64,000 nt of DNA. It comes from Mycobacterium palustre. GTDB taxonomy: Bacteria; Actinomycetota; Actinomycetes; Mycobacteriales; Mycobacteriaceae. Below the pieces are notes generated by a model. It saw only the letters and a program-made list of their open reading frames with translations. It ran no database searches and was not told the origin of the DNA. Every line of letters begins with the position of its first letter. Position 1 is the first letter of the stretch. A program made the translations under genes and the position numbers. The DNA is taken from contig NZ_LQPJ01000130.1 of NCBI RefSeq assembly GCF_002101785.1, positions 1-64,000 on the forward strand. Reading direction: 5' to 3'. Below, one piece after another: positions 63,959 to 64,000 of this stretch.

Positions 63959-64000
63959 GCACGCTGTCCGGGGCCATCCTGGATCCGATGCTGCGCGCGG
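63955..64000 (+). CDS. TIGR03089-family protein, N-terminus only (Rv3268-type)
   Basis: The frame from CTG 63955 reads LSTLSGAILDPMLRA before the window ends; LSGAILDP-LRA matches the start of the actinobacterial TIGR03089 family. The only start codon at the expected place is CTG, overlapping the lcp1 TGA (CTGA); ATG 63988 is too late. The body lies beyond the window. Confidence 0.5.
   Translation, partial: MSTLSGAILDPMLRA

Overview
The window is a 64 kb, very GC-rich segment of a Mycobacterium chromosome. WhiB regulators, SigH/RshA, MtrAB-LpqB, SecA1, F420 biosynthesis, mycolyl-arabinogalactan linker sugar genes and a 24-codon bL37 gene all point to this genus. The gene order follows the M. 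tuberculosis H37Rv segment Rv3209-Rv3268 (compared from memory). Extra cassettes and MIRU-type repeats make a slow grower outside the M. tuberculosis complex likely, for example one of the M. avium complex; the species is inference.

Layout. 1-9 kb: MmpS-like tail, ferritin-like protein, DEAD-box helicase RhlE, membrane protein, ParA-like ATPase, then phosphatase Gpm2, isochorismate synthase EntC and an acetyltransferase joined by 4-nt overlaps, and a lipid-kinase-like gene behind a MIRU-type repeat. 9-13 kb: redox/stress block with whiB1, pdtaS, the biotinyl protein TB7.3, bL37 and rshA-sigH. 13-22 kb: aroA-rsgA embedded among accessory genes (SDR, HdeD-like protein, FAD oxidoreductase, SRAP peptidase, a lone Doc-like toxin, an HxlR regulator divergent from a thiolase-DUF302 pair). 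22-30 kb: acyl-CoA desaturase DesA3 and its reductase behind twin palindromic operators, PPK2, a WS/DGAT-like protein, a KefB/KhtT-type antiporter pair and an MddA-like membrane protein. 30.7-32.4 kb: hydrolase/TetR cassette. 32-42 kb: secA1, hpf, comF, a gene relic, lpqB-mtrB-mtrA, tmk. 42-48 kb: sahH, alkane hydroxylase operon alkB-rubA-rubB-alkX, amino-acid permease. 48-64 kb: FAD monooxygenase, mannose genes manA/pmm, whiB2, F420 genes fbiA-fbiB coupled to DNA methyltransferase mamA and a NUDIX gene, then manB-wbbL-rmlD and lcp1 for the cell envelope.

How the genes work together. ManA, the phosphomannomutase and ManB convert fructose-6-P to GDP-mannose. RmlD and WbbL make and attach the linker rhamnose, and Lcp1 ligates arabinogalactan to peptidoglycan. 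DesA3 with its reductase, and AlkB with two rubredoxins, are two diiron lipid/alkane oxidation systems, each beside strong palindromes. FbiA-FbiB-MamA-NUDIX are chained by three successive GTGA overlaps. Several genes carry a TANNNT box exactly 6 nt before the start codon, the signature of leaderless transcription. Nothing here is a clearly new defence or biosynthetic system. The most informative observations are the paired TACG-N4-CGTA operators, the MIRU-like insertion at the sigH/rshA junction, the lone Doc-like protein with an altered motif, and the bL37 microgene.
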